Positions 1 to 9,024 of a DNA stretch of 64,000 bases are shown one piece after another. The notes beneath the pieces are model-generated. The model worked only from the letters and a program-made list of their open reading frames with translations. It ran no database searches and was not told the origin of the DNA. Location: positions 2,976,001 through 3,040,000 of the forward strand of contig NZ_CP140151.1 in assembly GCF_034479555.1 (NCBI RefSeq), read 5' to 3'. Made by a program: the position numbers and the translations under genes. The stretch is from Chromohalobacter canadensis (lineage in GTDB: Bacteria; Pseudomonadota; Gammaproteobacteria; Pseudomonadales; Halomonadaceae). Position 1 is the stretch's first letter. Every line of letters begins with the position of its first letter.

Positions 1-526
<526 letters not shown>

Positions 527-530
<4 letters not shown>

Positions 531-1864
531 GTGCAGCACACGCTTTTCTACAGCGGCTCGGCGAGCGAGCCGATGACGAGCCGACCTGGGTGGCGGCACG
601 CCGCCAGGCCGGGGCGGCACGCTTCGAAGCCTTGGGATTTCCTACCAAGCGTGACGAGGCCTGGAAATATACCGACGTTCGGCGCATCGCCGAAGGCGAA
701 TTCACGCTGGCCGATGACGCCGAGCTCGATGAGGCGCGTTTCGCGGCACTCGGCATGCCGCTGGACGCACATCGCCTGGTATTCGTCGATGGCGTCTTCT
801 CGTCGGCCTTGTCAGATCTGACGGGGCTGCCCGACGGCGTTTCCGTCGAGCCGTTGACCACGGCGATGCGCACTAACCACGAGGCAATCGGCGGCGCCAT
901 CGGACGCCTGGCGGGGGTCGACTTCTCGCCGTTCACCGCGCTCAATGTGGCGCTTTCCGAGGAAGGCGCGGTCGTGCGCATCGGTCAGGGCGTCGTGGTC
1001 GACAAACCGATCTATGTGGTCTTCGCCTCGCGCGCCAATGAATCGGCGCGGATGAGTCATCCGCGTGTATTGGTGATGGCCGGAGCGCGTAGCCAGGCCA
1101 CGGTGATCGAGCATTACGCCGGCGAGGCGGGTGCGGCCAACTTCACCAACGTGGTCAGCGAAGTCATGCTTGAACGTGGCGCCATCGTCGATCACTACAA
1201 GCTGCAGGAAGCCTCGAGTGAGGACCTGCACGTGGCGAGCATCCATGTCGAGCAGGGCCGCGATTCGCGCTTTACGTCGTTCAACCTGAACCTGGGCGGC
1301 GCGCTGGTGCGCACCGACTTGGTCACCGACCTCAACGCGCAAGGTGCGGAGACCAATTACAACGGGTTGTTCTTCGTCCAGGGTCGTCAGCACGTCGACA
1401 ATCACACTCTGGTCAACCACAACGCGCCGAACACATTCTCCAACGAAAACTACAAGGGCATTCTCAACGACCGTGCCCGGGGCGTTTTCAACGGCAAGGT
1501 GGTCGTCAAGCGCGATAGCCAGCAGATCGAGGCGTATCAGAACAACGCCAACCTGCTGTTGTCCGACCGCGCCGAGATCGATACCAAGCCGGAGTTGGAA
1601 ATCTATGCCGACGACGTCAAGTGCTCGCACGGTGCGACGACCGGCCAGCTCGACGAAGAGGCCGTCTTCGCATTGCGTACGCGCGGCATTGACGAGCAAA
1701 TGGCGCGCGGTCTCTTGACGTTGGCATTCGCTGGCGAGGTGATGGATCAGGTGCGTCTGCCGGGCATTGCCGAGCGTGTCGAGCGTGCCGTGGCAGGGAA
1801 ATTGCCCGAGCGCTTCAATCTCGCGGATTTGGTCGAGGTTTCCGACGCGCTTGAGGAGGCCTGA
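527..1864 (+). CDS. sufD: SufD, Fe-S cluster scaffold subunit
   Basis: Component of the SufBCD scaffold that receives sulfur from SufS and builds Fe-S clusters. 445 residues, close to the usual SufD size. The ATG at 527 overlaps the sufC stop (ATGA); an in-frame upstream start at 503 would lie inside sufC and is less likely. The C-terminal beta-helix shows the family block with HNAPNTFSNENYKG and DDVKCSHGAT; Cys366 and His368 match the conserved Cys/His pair of SufD. The N-terminal WKYTD motif is also typical. sufS starts 5 bases after the stop codon, so this is one operon. Confidence 0.96.
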
Positions 1865-1868
1865 GCAC

Positions 1869-3110
1869 ATGAATGCCTTTGCCGAGACGATGCTGGATGT
1901 GGCGCGTGTGCGTAGCGACTTCCCGATCCTCGAACGGGAAGTCCACGGCAAGCCGTTGATCTATCTGGACAACGCGGCGACCAGTCAGACGCCAACGGCG
2001 GTCATCGACACGTTGGACGATTACTATCGGCGCTATAACGCCAACATCCATCGCGGGCTGCATACCCTGGCTGACGAGGCCACGGCGGCTTACGAGGGCA
2101 CACGCGAGAAGGTGCGTGCCTGGCTAGGGGCGGCGTCGCATCGCGAGATCGTCTTCACGCGTGGCACCACTGAGGCGATCAATCTGGTTGCCAATAGCTG
2201 GGGGCGGGCCAATCTGCAGCCGGGTGACGAGATCATCGTCTCGTTGATGGAGCATCATTCGAATATCGTGCCTTGGCAGATGCTGTCCGAGGCGCTGGAC
2301 GTCACGCTCAAGGTGATTCCGGTCGACGAGCGCGGCGTTCTCGATCAAGCGGCTTATCGGGACATGCTGGGCGAGCGCACACGTCTGGTGTGCGTCAATC
2401 ACGTCTCGAATGCGCTGGGCACCGTCAATCCAGTGGCGGAAATGGCGCGTGCGGCGCATGAGCATGGCGCCCTGATCCTGGTCGACGGTGCCCAGGCGGT
2501 GCCGCATCAACGCGTCGATGTTCAGGCACTGGACGTCGACTTCTATGCGTTCTCGGGACACAAGGCGTATGGCCCCACCGGCGTGGGTGCGCTCTATGGT
2601 CGTGAGGCCTTGCTCGAGGCGATGCCGCCTTGGCAGGGCGGGGGCGAGATGATCAGCCGCGTGTCCTTCGAGAAGGGCACGGTTTACAGCGAGATTCCAC
2701 ATAAGTTCGAAGCCGGCACACCGGCTATTGCGGAAGTGATCGCCCTGGGGGCGGCGCTCGACTGGATAGCGGATACCGGCATCGACCTGATGGCGGCGTG
2801 GGAGCATCACTTGCTCGAGCGTGCCACCGACAAGCTGCAGGAGGTCGATGGCCTGCGCATGATCGGCACGGCGCCGGACAAGGTGAGCGTGCTGTCGTTC
2901 GTGGTCGACGGCGCGCATTCCCAGGATATCGGTCTGCTGATCGATCAGCTTGGCGTGGCGATCCGTACCGGGCATCATTGTGCCCAGCCGATGCTTGCCA
3001 GCATGGGGCTCGACGCGACTTGCCGCGCCTCTCTGGCAGCATACAACACGCCAGAAGAGGTCGATGCGTTCGTCGAGGCCTTACAGAAAGTCATCGCTAT
3101 GGTGCGCTAA
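1869..3110 (+). CDS. sufS: SufS, cysteine desulfurase
   Basis: PLP-dependent type II cysteine desulfurase that removes sulfur from cysteine and passes it to the SUF scaffold. 413 residues. Visible: the cofactor lysine at about Lys232 in SGHKAYGPTG, the active-site cysteine at about Cys371 in RTGHHCAQP, and the N-terminal YLDNAATSQTP block. No SufE gene follows; the next gene is sufT, so the sulfur acceptor is either SufBD directly or a SufE/SufU encoded elsewhere. ATG at 1869 follows closely on sufD. Some in-frame sequence upstream of this ATG is the tail of sufD read in another frame. Confidence 0.95.
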   Translation: MNAFAETMLDVARVRSDFPILEREVHGKPLIYLDNAATSQTPTAVIDTLDDYYRRYNANIHRGLHTLADEATAAYEGTREKVRAWLGAASHREIVFTRGTTEAINLVANSWGRANLQPGDEIIVSLMEHHSNIVPWQMLSEALDVTLKVIPVDERGVLDQAAYRDMLGERTRLVCVNHVSNALGTVNPVAEMARAAHEHGALILVDGAQAVPHQRVDVQALDVDFYAFSGHKAYGPTGVGALYGREALLEAMPPWQGGGEMISRVSFEKGTVYSEIPHKFEAGTPAIAEVIALGAALDWIADTGIDLMAAWEHHLLERATDKLQEVDGLRMIGTAPDKVSVLSFVVDGAHSQDIGLLIDQLGVAIRTGHHCAQPMLASMGLDATCRASLAAYNTPEEVDAFVEALQKVIAMVR

Positions 3111-3120
3111 CGGAGACGGC

Positions 3121-3684
3121 ATGGATCAACTGCGAAGCCTCTACAAGGGGCAGGAAATGCCCTTGCAGCGCGATGTCGAGGCGATCTCGATTCCCTTCGG
3201 CAAGAGCGTGACCTTGACCGAGGACAGTATCGTCTCGGTGATGCAGGCCAAGGGCGGAACCGTCAGTGTCGGTTTCGAGGGACGCATGTTCCTGATCGAG
3301 GGGCACGACCTCGATGCCTTGGGGCTCGAGGCAGTGTCGCGTGCGTCTCTCCCCGAAGGGGCCAGCGACGAGCAGCTCGAGGCCTTCATATGGGCGCAGC
3401 TGCGCACCTGTTTCGACCCGGAAATTCCAGTCAATATCGTCGATCTGGGACTGGTCTACGGATGCCGTATCGAGCATCTTCTGAGTGGCGAGACCATGGT
3501 GACCATTCGCATGACATTGACGGCGCCGGGCTGTGGCATGGGTGAGGTGATCGCCGAAGATGCCCGACGCAAGCTCCAGGGCGCTGCGCAAGTGTCCAAG
3601 GTGCATGTCGAGATCGTTTTCGACCCTCCCTGGAGCCGTGAGATGATGACGGAGGAGGCGAGGCTGGAACTGGGCATGTTCTAG
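3121..3684 (+). CDS. sufT: SufT-type Fe-S maturation protein (MIP18/DUF59)
   Basis: 187-residue protein of the SufT family, a MIP18-like (DUF59) auxiliary factor in maturation of Fe-S proteins. The DUF59 core starts around residue 85 with the diagnostic DPEIPVNIVDLGLVY block and contains the TAPGCGMG cysteine motif. The N-terminal 80 residues are the SufT-specific extension. It begins 10 bases after sufS and closes the operon, as a GC-rich hairpin followed by a T-rich stretch lies about 35 bases downstream. Confidence 0.9.
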   Translation: MDQLRSLYKGQEMPLQRDVEAISIPFGKSVTLTEDSIVSVMQAKGGTVSVGFEGRMFLIEGHDLDALGLEAVSRASLPEGASDEQLEAFIWAQLRTCFDPEIPVNIVDLGLVYGCRIEHLLSGETMVTIRMTLTAPGCGMGEVIAEDARRKLQGAAQVSKVHVEIVFDPPWSREMMTEEARLELGMF

Positions 3685-3716
3685 GACAAAGCCTTCATCG
3701 CTCTCTTTCTCATGGT

Positions 3717-3741
3717 GGGGCGTGGCTCACGCCCCTTATTC
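3717..3741 (+). terminator. Rho-independent terminator of the suf operon
   Basis: GGGGCGTG at 3717-3724 pairs with CACGCCCC at 3728-3735 over a 3-base loop, followed by TTATT. It sits between sufT and the next gene. It also covers an alternative GTG start (3722) of the downstream gene, which argues for the later ATG. Confidence 0.65.
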
Positions 3742-3754
3742 GTTGGAGATCCGC

Positions 3755-4447
3755 ATGCCGCGAGAAAACGGTCGCCGGGGGCTGATCCGGTGGGGATGGC
3801 GACTGCTCAAGTGGTGTCTTGTCGGCGTGATCTTCATGTTCGTCGTGGTGGTGGTGCTCAACATCTGGGTGTTCGCCAAGACGACTGGCCGTATTCATCA
3901 CGACACGCTTGTATGCGACGCTGAGCCGGTCGGGTTGGTCTTCGGGACCGCCGAAGGACTTCGTGGCGGCGGCCACAACCCCTATTTCTCTGCACGCATG
4001 GAAGCCGCGGCGCAATTGCTGCGTCTGGGGCGTGTCCAGCACCTCTTGTTGTCTGGTGACAACCGCACGCGCTACTACAACGAGCCTGTTTCGATGTGGC
4101 GCTCATTGCGTACTCGTAACGTCGGTAGTGACGATATGACCCTCGACTATGCTGGTTTCAGCACCTTCGACAGCGTGGTGCGGGCCCGCCGTGTCTTCGG
4201 GGCCGAGCACGTATTGTTGATATCGCAGGCATGGCACTTGCCGCGTGCCCTGTTCATCGCCGATGCGGTCGGCTTGAAGGCGGAGGGATGCGCCGTGCCA
4301 GATGGTCGGGTCGGGGGCGAGTGGCAGCTTTGGCTGCGCGAATGGCTGGCACGCGCAGCGACCGTCGGTGATATCTATCTGTGGGGAAGGGTGCCTTACT
4401 TTCTCGGGCCGCCTGAAACGTTGCCTATCCGCAAGAAGGAGGAGTAG
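3755..4447 (+). CDS. SanA/YdcF-like DUF218 membrane protein
   Basis: 230 residues. One N-terminal membrane helix (about residues 16-36, rich in V/F/L) anchors a DUF218 domain. The block beginning VGLVFGTAEGLRGG, followed by LLLSGDNRTRYYNEP and later LLISQAWHLPRALFIA, closely follows the SanA (vancomycin high temperature exclusion) pattern. SanA affects the envelope permeability barrier; the biochemical activity is not established. Start chosen at ATG 3755 with GGAG about 8 bases upstream. A GTG at 3722 is in frame but lies in the suf terminator. It converges on the unknown gene at 4469-4903. Confidence 0.85.
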   Translation: MPRENGRRGLIRWGWRLLKWCLVGVIFMFVVVVVLNIWVFAKTTGRIHHDTLVCDAEPVGLVFGTAEGLRGGGHNPYFSARMEAAAQLLRLGRVQHLLLSGDNRTRYYNEPVSMWRSLRTRNVGSDDMTLDYAGFSTFDSVVRARRVFGAEHVLLISQAWHLPRALFIADAVGLKAEGCAVPDGRVGGEWQLWLREWLARAATVGDIYLWGRVPYFLGPPETLPIRKKEE

Positions 4448-4468
4448 TGAAGGTGCTCGAGACCGGGA

Positions 4469-4903
4469 TCAGCGCTTATGCTGTGCGTTGAGCTCGCGGA
4501 TCAACGCCCGACAGTTCTTCCAGCAGCGCTCCAGCGCCGGCTCTACGTCATCCGGGAGGGGATGGGTGAATGCCGTGCCCATCGCCTGCATCAACACGCG
4601 CTCTTGCTCGAGTAGCTCGCCTAGCAGCACCTGACTGTCATTGCCCACGAAACTCTTGATGCGACTCCACAGCCAGAGGTAGTCATCGCGCTCCACGTCG
4701 GCATCGCGTGGCAGGATATCGAGATGTTCCTTGGCAAGTTTTTGCAGCTCGCGCATGGCCTGGCCGCGCTCTTCATAGTGCGGCTTCAGACGATCGCGCA
4801 GCGCAGGGCGCAGGCGCTCGAAATTGTCCTGGAAATAATCGAGACTATCGGCCAGCGCTTCCAGCACGCTGTCCATCGCCACTTGGCGATTATCGAGAAA
4901 CAT
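4469..4903 (-). CDS. Unknown helical protein, 144 aa
   Basis: I do not recognise a family. The product is 144 residues, charged, without signal peptide or membrane segment, and looks mostly alpha-helical (leucine/glutamate/arginine repeats such as DSVLEALADSLDYF and LGELLEQERVLMQAM). It has a single W-rich patch (DYLWLWSRIKSF). The start is well supported: a complete nine-base Shine-Dalgarno, AGGAGGTGA, lies at 4910-4918 (read on this strand), six bases from the ATG, suggesting strong translation. A four-helix-bundle or ferritin-like fold is possible but unproven. Confidence 0.75.
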   Translation of the reverse strand: MFLDNRQVAMDSVLEALADSLDYFQDNFERLRPALRDRLKPHYEERGQAMRELQKLAKEHLDILPRDADVERDDYLWLWSRIKSFVGNDSQVLLGELLEQERVLMQAMGTAFTHPLPDDVEPALERCWKNCRALIRELNAQHKR

Positions 4904-5012
4904 GGGCGGTCACCTCCTCCGGTGACGCAAATTGTGCGGGTGGAAACAGCGTTTTGCTACCCCGGCGGAAAGAAAATTTCCCCTGTGGCACGGCGCACGA
5001 CGAATGCCGCGC

Positions 5013-5921
5013 TCAGCCCTTGGGTTTGGGAGGCGCCTTGCGCGGGGTGACACCATTTTTCGCGATGTAGTCGATGATCTGTCCGGCAATATCCTTGCCT
5101 GTGGCGGTTTCGATACCTTGCAAGCCCGGTGAGGAATTGACCTCCATGATCACGGGGCCGTGATTGGAGCGTAGTAGATCCACACCGGCGACGCGCAGGC
5201 CCATCGCCTTGGCGGCGCGGATGGCCGTGGAGCGTTCTTCCGGGGTGATACGTATGACGCTGGCGGTGCCGCCACGGTGAAGGTTGGAACGGAACTCACC
5301 TTCGAGCGCCTGACGCTTCATGGCGGCGACAACCTTGTCGCCAATCACCAGGCAGCGCACATCGGCGCCCTTGGCCTCCTTGATGTACTCCTGGACCATG
5401 ATGTTGGCTTTCATGCCCATGAAGGCCTGGATGACCGATTCGGCGGCCTGGTTGGTTTCCGCCAGAACCACGCCGATGCCCTGAGTCCCCTCGAGCAGTT
5501 TGATGACCAGCGGTGCGCCCTTGACCATGGTGATGAGGTCAGGAATATCGTCCGGTGAATGGGCGAACCCAGTGACCGGTAGCCCCAGCCCCTTGCGTGA
5601 CAGCAATTGCAGTGAGCGTAGCTTGTCGCGCGAACGCGTGATCGAGACCGAGTCGTTGAGCACATAGGTACTCATCATCTCGAACTGACGCAACACGGCG
5701 CAGCCGTAGAAGGTGACGGACGCGCCGATGCGCGGCACGATAGCGTCAAACGGTTCGATTTCCTCGCCTTTGTAGTGAATCGACGGCCGATGTGAAGCGA
5801 TGTTCATATAGCAGCGTAGCGTATCGACCACCCGGGCAGTGTGCCCGCGCGCTTCGGCAGCCTCGATCAGACGCCGTGTGGAGTACAGTCTGCGATTACG
5901 TGAAAGAATGCCGATGTGCAT
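5013..5921 (-). CDS. rimK: RimK, glutamate ligase acting on ribosomal protein S6
   Basis: ATP-grasp ligase that adds glutamate residues to the C-terminus of ribosomal protein S6. 302 residues from ATG at 5921; an ATG four codons earlier (5933) is possible, but the family N-terminus (MxIxILSR) matches the later one. Visible ATP-grasp blocks: [32 protein letters not shown], and the metal/ATP site [17 protein letters not shown]. It lies downstream of the RimB-type protease, 33 bases apart, so the two are probably cotranscribed. In Pseudomonas fluorescens RimA, RimB and RimK act together; no RimA (EAL domain) gene is seen here. Confidence 0.95.
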   Translation of the reverse strand: MHIGILSRNRRLYSTRRLIEAAEARGHTARVVDTLRCYMNIASHRPSIHYKGEEIEPFDAIVPRIGASVTFYGCAVLRQFEMMSTYVLNDSVSITRSRDKLRSLQLLSRKGLGLPVTGFAHSPDDIPDLITMVKGAPLVIKLLEGTQGIGVVLAETNQAAESVIQAFMGMKANIMVQEYIKEAKGADVRCLVIGDKVVAAMKRQALEGEFRSNLHRGGTASVIRITPEERSTAIRAAKAMGLRVAGVDLLRSNHGPVIMEVNSSPGLQGIETATGKDIAGQIIDYIAKNGVTPRKAPPKPKG

Positions 5922-5954
5922 GGTCGTCTCCACTCGATAGCGATGCCGGCGGGA

Positions 5955-6392
5955 TCAGGGTTCGCCGTGCAGGAAGGCCGCGCCGGGCGCGACCAAAAGG
6001 CGGCGCAATGCGCGCCGTCCAAGCAGCATGGGGTGGCGCATGCTACGCCGGTCGGTCAAGGTCAGCTCGATAGGATAGTCGAGCCCCCCGAGTTGCATTT
6101 GCGTTCGGATGACGTAGCGCCATTGCTCGAACCCGTTGGAGTTCTTGACCTTGCGGTGGTCGTAAAGCGGTAGTTCCAGCGTATGCACTGGGGCGTCGGG
6201 CCCGCCGCTGCGCGTGATGAAACGAACCCAAAGATGCTCTTGCCGCTCGAATGTCTCGATGTTTTCGGCGTGCAATGCCGAGGTGCGCGCCCCCGTATCG
6301 ATTTTAGCGCACAGCGTCAGCCCCAGCTCCGGCAGGGTGACCATTTCGCGCCGACCGATGACAGCCTTGGCTTGATAGGGCAGTGCTTTCAT
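5955..6392 (-). CDS. rimB: RimB-type retropepsin-like protease (COG4067)
   Basis: 145 residues. Families of this type were annotated as ATP-dependent zinc proteases, but the fold is that of a retroviral-type aspartic protease. The catalytic signature D-T-G-A-R-T-S-A-L is present with Asp32, near the start, followed by the flap-like region and MLLGRRALRR near the end. In Pseudomonas the homologue works with RimK in S6 modification; the direct link to rimK here (33-base gap) supports the same role. It begins 3 bases after the stop of the upstream DUF3549 gene, so all three genes likely form one operon. Confidence 0.85.
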   Translation of the reverse strand: MKALPYQAKAVIGRREMVTLPELGLTLCAKIDTGARTSALHAENIETFERQEHLWVRFITRSGGPDAPVHTLELPLYDHRKVKNSNGFEQWRYVIRTQMQLGGLDYPIELTLTDRRSMRHPMLLGRRALRRLLVAPGAAFLHGEP

Positions 6393-6395
6393 GCA

Positions 6396-7430
6396 TCAAC
6401 GATCCAGTTCGGCCAAGCGCAAGCCGATAGGAGAGTCGGCACTCGCTTGGCGCAGCGTCATTAATACCGGTAGGCGCAAGCGTGGCACAAGCGCCAGGTC
6501 ACGTACCAGTGCGGTAAAGTTTGCTTGTGGCGTTTCCGCTAGTCGTGTGAGAAACCGCGGCAAGCGTTGCTCATCCTCAAGATGCACCCAGCCGCGCGCG
6601 GCGATGGCGGCGAGTACATCGGGGCCACAGGCCGCTGGGTCGTCGAGTAGCGTATCGTACCAGGCACCGACCCGTGAATCGCGACTGCCGCCCAGAGCGC
6701 GAATTACTGCGCATACGGTTTCGAGATCCCCTGAGCGCGCTGCTTGTTCGGCGCGTTCGCGAAGCGGCTCCACGCATGCCGAAGCCAAGTCTTGATGTTC
6801 CATACAGTAGCAAAGCGGTTGCAGGACCTCGACCGGTAGCGCGGGGATGCGCTCAGCCAAGCGAGCCTCTTCACCACTTTCGAGGCGGGCCACGAGATCG
6901 GCAATTCCCTGCAGGCCGAGCATTTGCCAGTTGACGCTGGTGTCGGCATCGATCAGGTAGGCGTAGACGAGCGCGTGGTGCTTGCTGGCCGGTTGGGCAA
7001 AGTCGCGGGCGGCCTGGGCATGCAACACGGCCTGTTGCGTGAGCTCGGGATTAAAGACCAAGGGATTGTCGCGCATCAAGTTGTCGATGTGCGGTGCATC
7101 GTCGCGCCCGACGCTTTCCACCGTGCGCCCCAGGGTCTCGACCAAGCGTTCGAGGAAGGCGTCGCGTGGTCCGGGGACCAGCATGCCTTGCTCATCCAAG
7201 GGCAAAGCCAAGAACCAGATCAAGGGCTCGCTTGCGGTATCGTTGCCCAGGCGGAAAGCGCATGCCAGGCGCGCTTGGCCGTTCCAGGGCAAAGGCCAGG
7301 GGGTGGCGCCGGCTTCGAATTCGGTGAGCCGAGAGAATTCGAAAGGCGCGATGCGGCGCCCCATGTCGAAAAGGCGTACTTCCGCACCGGTACGTTGGAA
7401 AAATTCACTGAGCGTGGTGATCGACTGCAT
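6396..7430 (-). CDS. DUF3549 family protein
   Basis: 344-residue soluble protein resembling the gammaproteobacterial DUF3549 family, whose function is unknown. The N-terminal start MQSITTLSEFFQRTG and the segments WFLALPLDEQG and LVFNPELTQQAVLHAQAAR are the regions I rely on. The open frame extends upstream to 7886, but the ATG at 7430 has a good GGAGG ribosome site and marks the family start. There is no signal peptide. The C-terminal half is a series of helices rich in A/L/R. It sits upstream of and tightly linked to the rimB-rimK genes. Function should not be assumed from that alone. Confidence 0.8.
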   Translation of the reverse strand: MQSITTLSEFFQRTGAEVRLFDMGRRIAPFEFSRLTEFEAGATPWPLPWNGQARLACAFRLGNDTASEPLIWFLALPLDEQGMLVPGPRDAFLERLVETLGRTVESVGRDDAPHIDNLMRDNPLVFNPELTQQAVLHAQAARDFAQPASKHHALVYAYLIDADTSVNWQMLGLQGIADLVARLESGEEARLAERIPALPVEVLQPLCYCMEHQDLASACVEPLRERAEQAARSGDLETVCAVIRALGGSRDSRVGAWYDTLLDDPAACGPDVLAAIAARGWVHLEDEQRLPRFLTRLAETPQANFTALVRDLALVPRLRLPVLMTLRQASADSPIGLRLAELDR

Positions 7431-7557
7431 GCTGCCTCCGGGATCGAGGCCGGCACTGTAGCGTTCAAGGATGGCGCTGACCAGCCCAGATTGGTCAAAA
7501 AATAAACGCTTTCTGCCAGGCGGCGTCACCCAAGGCCAAACGAAGGTTGTCCCACGT

Positions 7558-7610
7558 TTATCCACAATCCCGTCCCAATGAACTGTGGGTAAACGACGTC
7601 TTGAGGATAA
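7558..7610. promoter_or_regulatory. Cluster of three DnaA-box-like 9-mers
   Basis: TTATCCACA at 7558-7566 is an exact consensus DnaA box. TGTGGGTAA at 7584-7592 and TGAGGATAA at 7602-7610 are inverted copies with one mismatch each. All fall within 53 bases of the 254-base gap between the divergent DUF3549 and yqcC genes. They may regulate either gene or titrate DnaA. No replication genes are nearby, so this is not proposed as an origin. Confidence 0.4.
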
Positions 7611-7684
7611 AACGTCGACGAGGTGGTCAATCGCCCAGGGGGAACGCGATAATGGGCCTGTATTTACCCCTTCCAGGAGACGAG

Positions 7685-8011
7685 ATGACGGCTCATGACG
7701 CCTTGATGAAGGCATTGGAAAACTTGGTCGCGACATTGCGCAGTGTCGATATGTGGCGAGTGGAGGAGCCATCCGCAGCGGCTTTCGCCAGTCAGCAGCC
7801 ATTTTGCGTCGATACCATGGCGATGCCGCAGTGGCTGCGCTATGTCTTCGTGGCGCGGCTTGAAACGCTGGCCGAAGCCGAGTCACCGTTACCGGCGTCC
7901 TGCGATGTAGCGCCCGCTGTGGATACCTGGCTGAAGGACGCCTCGCCCAGCGTGCGTCGCGTGGTCACCGAAGCCGTGGCCGAGGTGGATCGGGTCGTCA
8001 CCGAGGCGTGA
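7685..8011 (+). CDS. yqcC: YqcC family protein
   Basis: 108-residue soluble protein of the YqcC family (DUF446). The hallmark is a small helical protein with a PFCVDTM block followed by a W-L-R-Y-V-F segment near the middle (here residues about 40-55), both present. The function is unknown. In enterobacteria yqcC sits next to truC and syd, but not here. ATG at 7685 has AGGAG nearby; the open frame continues upstream to 7547 without a better start. A bidirectional hairpin separates it from the convergent porin gene. Confidence 0.8.
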   Translation: MTAHDALMKALENLVATLRSVDMWRVEEPSAAAFASQQPFCVDTMAMPQWLRYVFVARLETLAEAESPLPASCDVAPAVDTWLKDASPSVRRVVTEAVAEVDRVVTEA

Positions 8012-8031
8012 TGTACATGGCCAGACACTAA

Positions 8032-8055
8032 AACGCCGGGCGAGAGCCCGGCGTT
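8032..8055. terminator. Bidirectional terminator, yqcC / porin
   Basis: Perfect 10-bp stem AACGCCGGGC (8032-8041) and GCCCGGCGTT (8046-8055) with a GAGA loop, placed between two convergent genes. Short A/T ends on both sides allow it to work in either direction. Confidence 0.8.
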
Positions 8056-8080
8056 ATATCAACGTACTCACGCGTCTTAC

Positions 8081-8668
8081 TTAGAAGCGATAGCTGAGAC
8101 CGCCACCCACGGTGACCGGGTCCAGATCGACCGAGCCGGCTGAGCTGCCATTGATGTCGATGTCGGAGTCCACATCGGTGTAGCTGGCGAAGCCATTGAA
8201 GGCCAGGTTCTCGGTCACGAACAGGTCGACGCCTAGTTCACCGACAGCACCCCAGGATTCGTCCATATCGGCGCTCTGACCGTTGGCGAGGTTTTCGCTG
8301 GAGAACTTGGTGTAGTTGACACCGGCGCCGGCATAGGGCTGAACGCGCGAGTCAGTGCCACCCAGCGGATAGTATTGCAGCGTCAGATTGATCGGGCGCT
8401 GCTCGAAGTCGCCGTCGACCCCATTGGCCGAGAAGTCGTGCTCGAACTTTTCGCTGGAGCTTAGAGCGACACCCATCTTGTCGTGGAAGAGGTAGCCGAT
8501 GCTACCCATGAAACCACTCTCGTCGTCGACATGGCTGTCATCCATATCGCTCTTGGCGATATCGCCGCGTACGAAGAAGTCGCCTGCGTCATAGGCGAGA
8601 GCGGCTTGGGTACCGAAAGCGCAGGTGCCGGCCAGTACGAGAGCGGAAAAAAGTTTGGTCTTGGTCAT
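8081..8668 (-). CDS. OmpW-type outer-membrane beta-barrel protein
   Basis: 195 residues. A clear Sec signal peptide (K4/K5, hydrophobic core, cleavage after ALA near residue 25) is followed by an acidic barrel, and the protein ends in SYRF with a terminal aromatic residue, the outer-membrane insertion signal. Alternating strands (LTLQYYPLGG, VQPYAGAGVNYTKFS, ENLAFNGFASYTDVDSD) fit an eight-stranded OmpW/AlkL-like porin, which moves small hydrophobic molecules across the outer membrane. Many Asp residues are in keeping with a halophile. Start is ATG 8668 with AGGAG upstream. A likely promoter and two operator-like repeats lie upstream. Confidence 0.8.
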   Translation of the reverse strand: MTKTKLFSALVLAGTCAFGTQAALAYDAGDFFVRGDIAKSDMDDSHVDDESGFMGSIGYLFHDKMGVALSSSEKFEHDFSANGVDGDFEQRPINLTLQYYPLGGTDSRVQPYAGAGVNYTKFSSENLANGQSADMDESWGAVGELGVDLFVTENLAFNGFASYTDVDSDIDINGSSAGSVDLDPVTVGGGLSYRF

Positions 8669-8726
8669 GGGACACTCCTTTGGGTTACAGCGCCGTATCG
8701 AACGGCGTTTCCGTATCAACGCTTGC

Positions 8727-8755
8727 AGTATAGGAAACAGTGTTTTTTAAGTCCA
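8727..8755 (-). promoter_or_regulatory. Sigma-70-like promoter of the OmpW-type gene
   Basis: On the minus strand TGGACT (8750-8755) and TATACT (8727-8732) are 17 bases apart, matching -35/-10 spacing. The start of transcription would be near 8720, giving a leader of about 52 bases that contains a small hairpin (CGCCG 8691-8695 with CGGCG 8703-8707). Confidence 0.6.
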
Positions 8756-8777
8756 GCAGAATTTTCAAACACTGTTT
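8735..8777. promoter_or_regulatory. Pair of AAAC-N3-GTTT operator-like repeats
   Basis: AAACAGTGTTT at 8735-8745 and its exact reverse complement AAACACTGTTT at 8767-8777. Each is itself near-palindromic, and their centres are 32 bases apart (about three helical turns). The first lies inside the porin promoter spacer and the second just upstream of the -35, a layout typical of repression. The motif resembles the AAAC-gap-GTTT sites of PsrA/TetR-type regulators; the actual regulator is unknown. Confidence 0.5.
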
Positions 8778-9024
8778 TCTTCCGTTGTGCGAGTCTAATC
8801 CACCATGATGGGAGAGTTCGGCATTATGCGGCTGTCGTACCATCGAAATGTTCGAATTCGCCAAGCGGGTGAAAAAGCTCTTAACTACCAAGTGACCCAT
8901 TACGAAGGTGCACGTTGATGGGAAGAGGCTCACGGACCGGTGTGGTTGGGCCGGTCCTGGTGCGGGTTGGAGATGGCGACGTTGAGTCGAGGTTGATCGT
9001 GGCAAGCTAAAAGCGGAGGGAGAG

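Larger units (their letters stand above)
8669..9024. other. 356-base intergenic region, divergent porin / gtrB
   Basis: The left part holds the porin leader, promoter and operator-like pair described separately. The right part, which leads into gtrB, has one hairpin with 7-bp arms (GGACCGG 8934-8940, CCGGTCC 8951-8957, 10-base loop) and no T-run, and I see no convincing promoter or gene in it. Confidence 0.6.

Noticed and set aside
812-1951. 379-codon open frame antisense to sufD
   Set aside because: Lies fully over sufD/sufS; no ribosome site or recognisable protein, typical high-GC shadow.
7558-7610. Replication origin
   Set aside because: DnaA-box-like sites alone are not enough: there is no AT-rich unwinding region and no dnaA, dnaN or gidA nearby.
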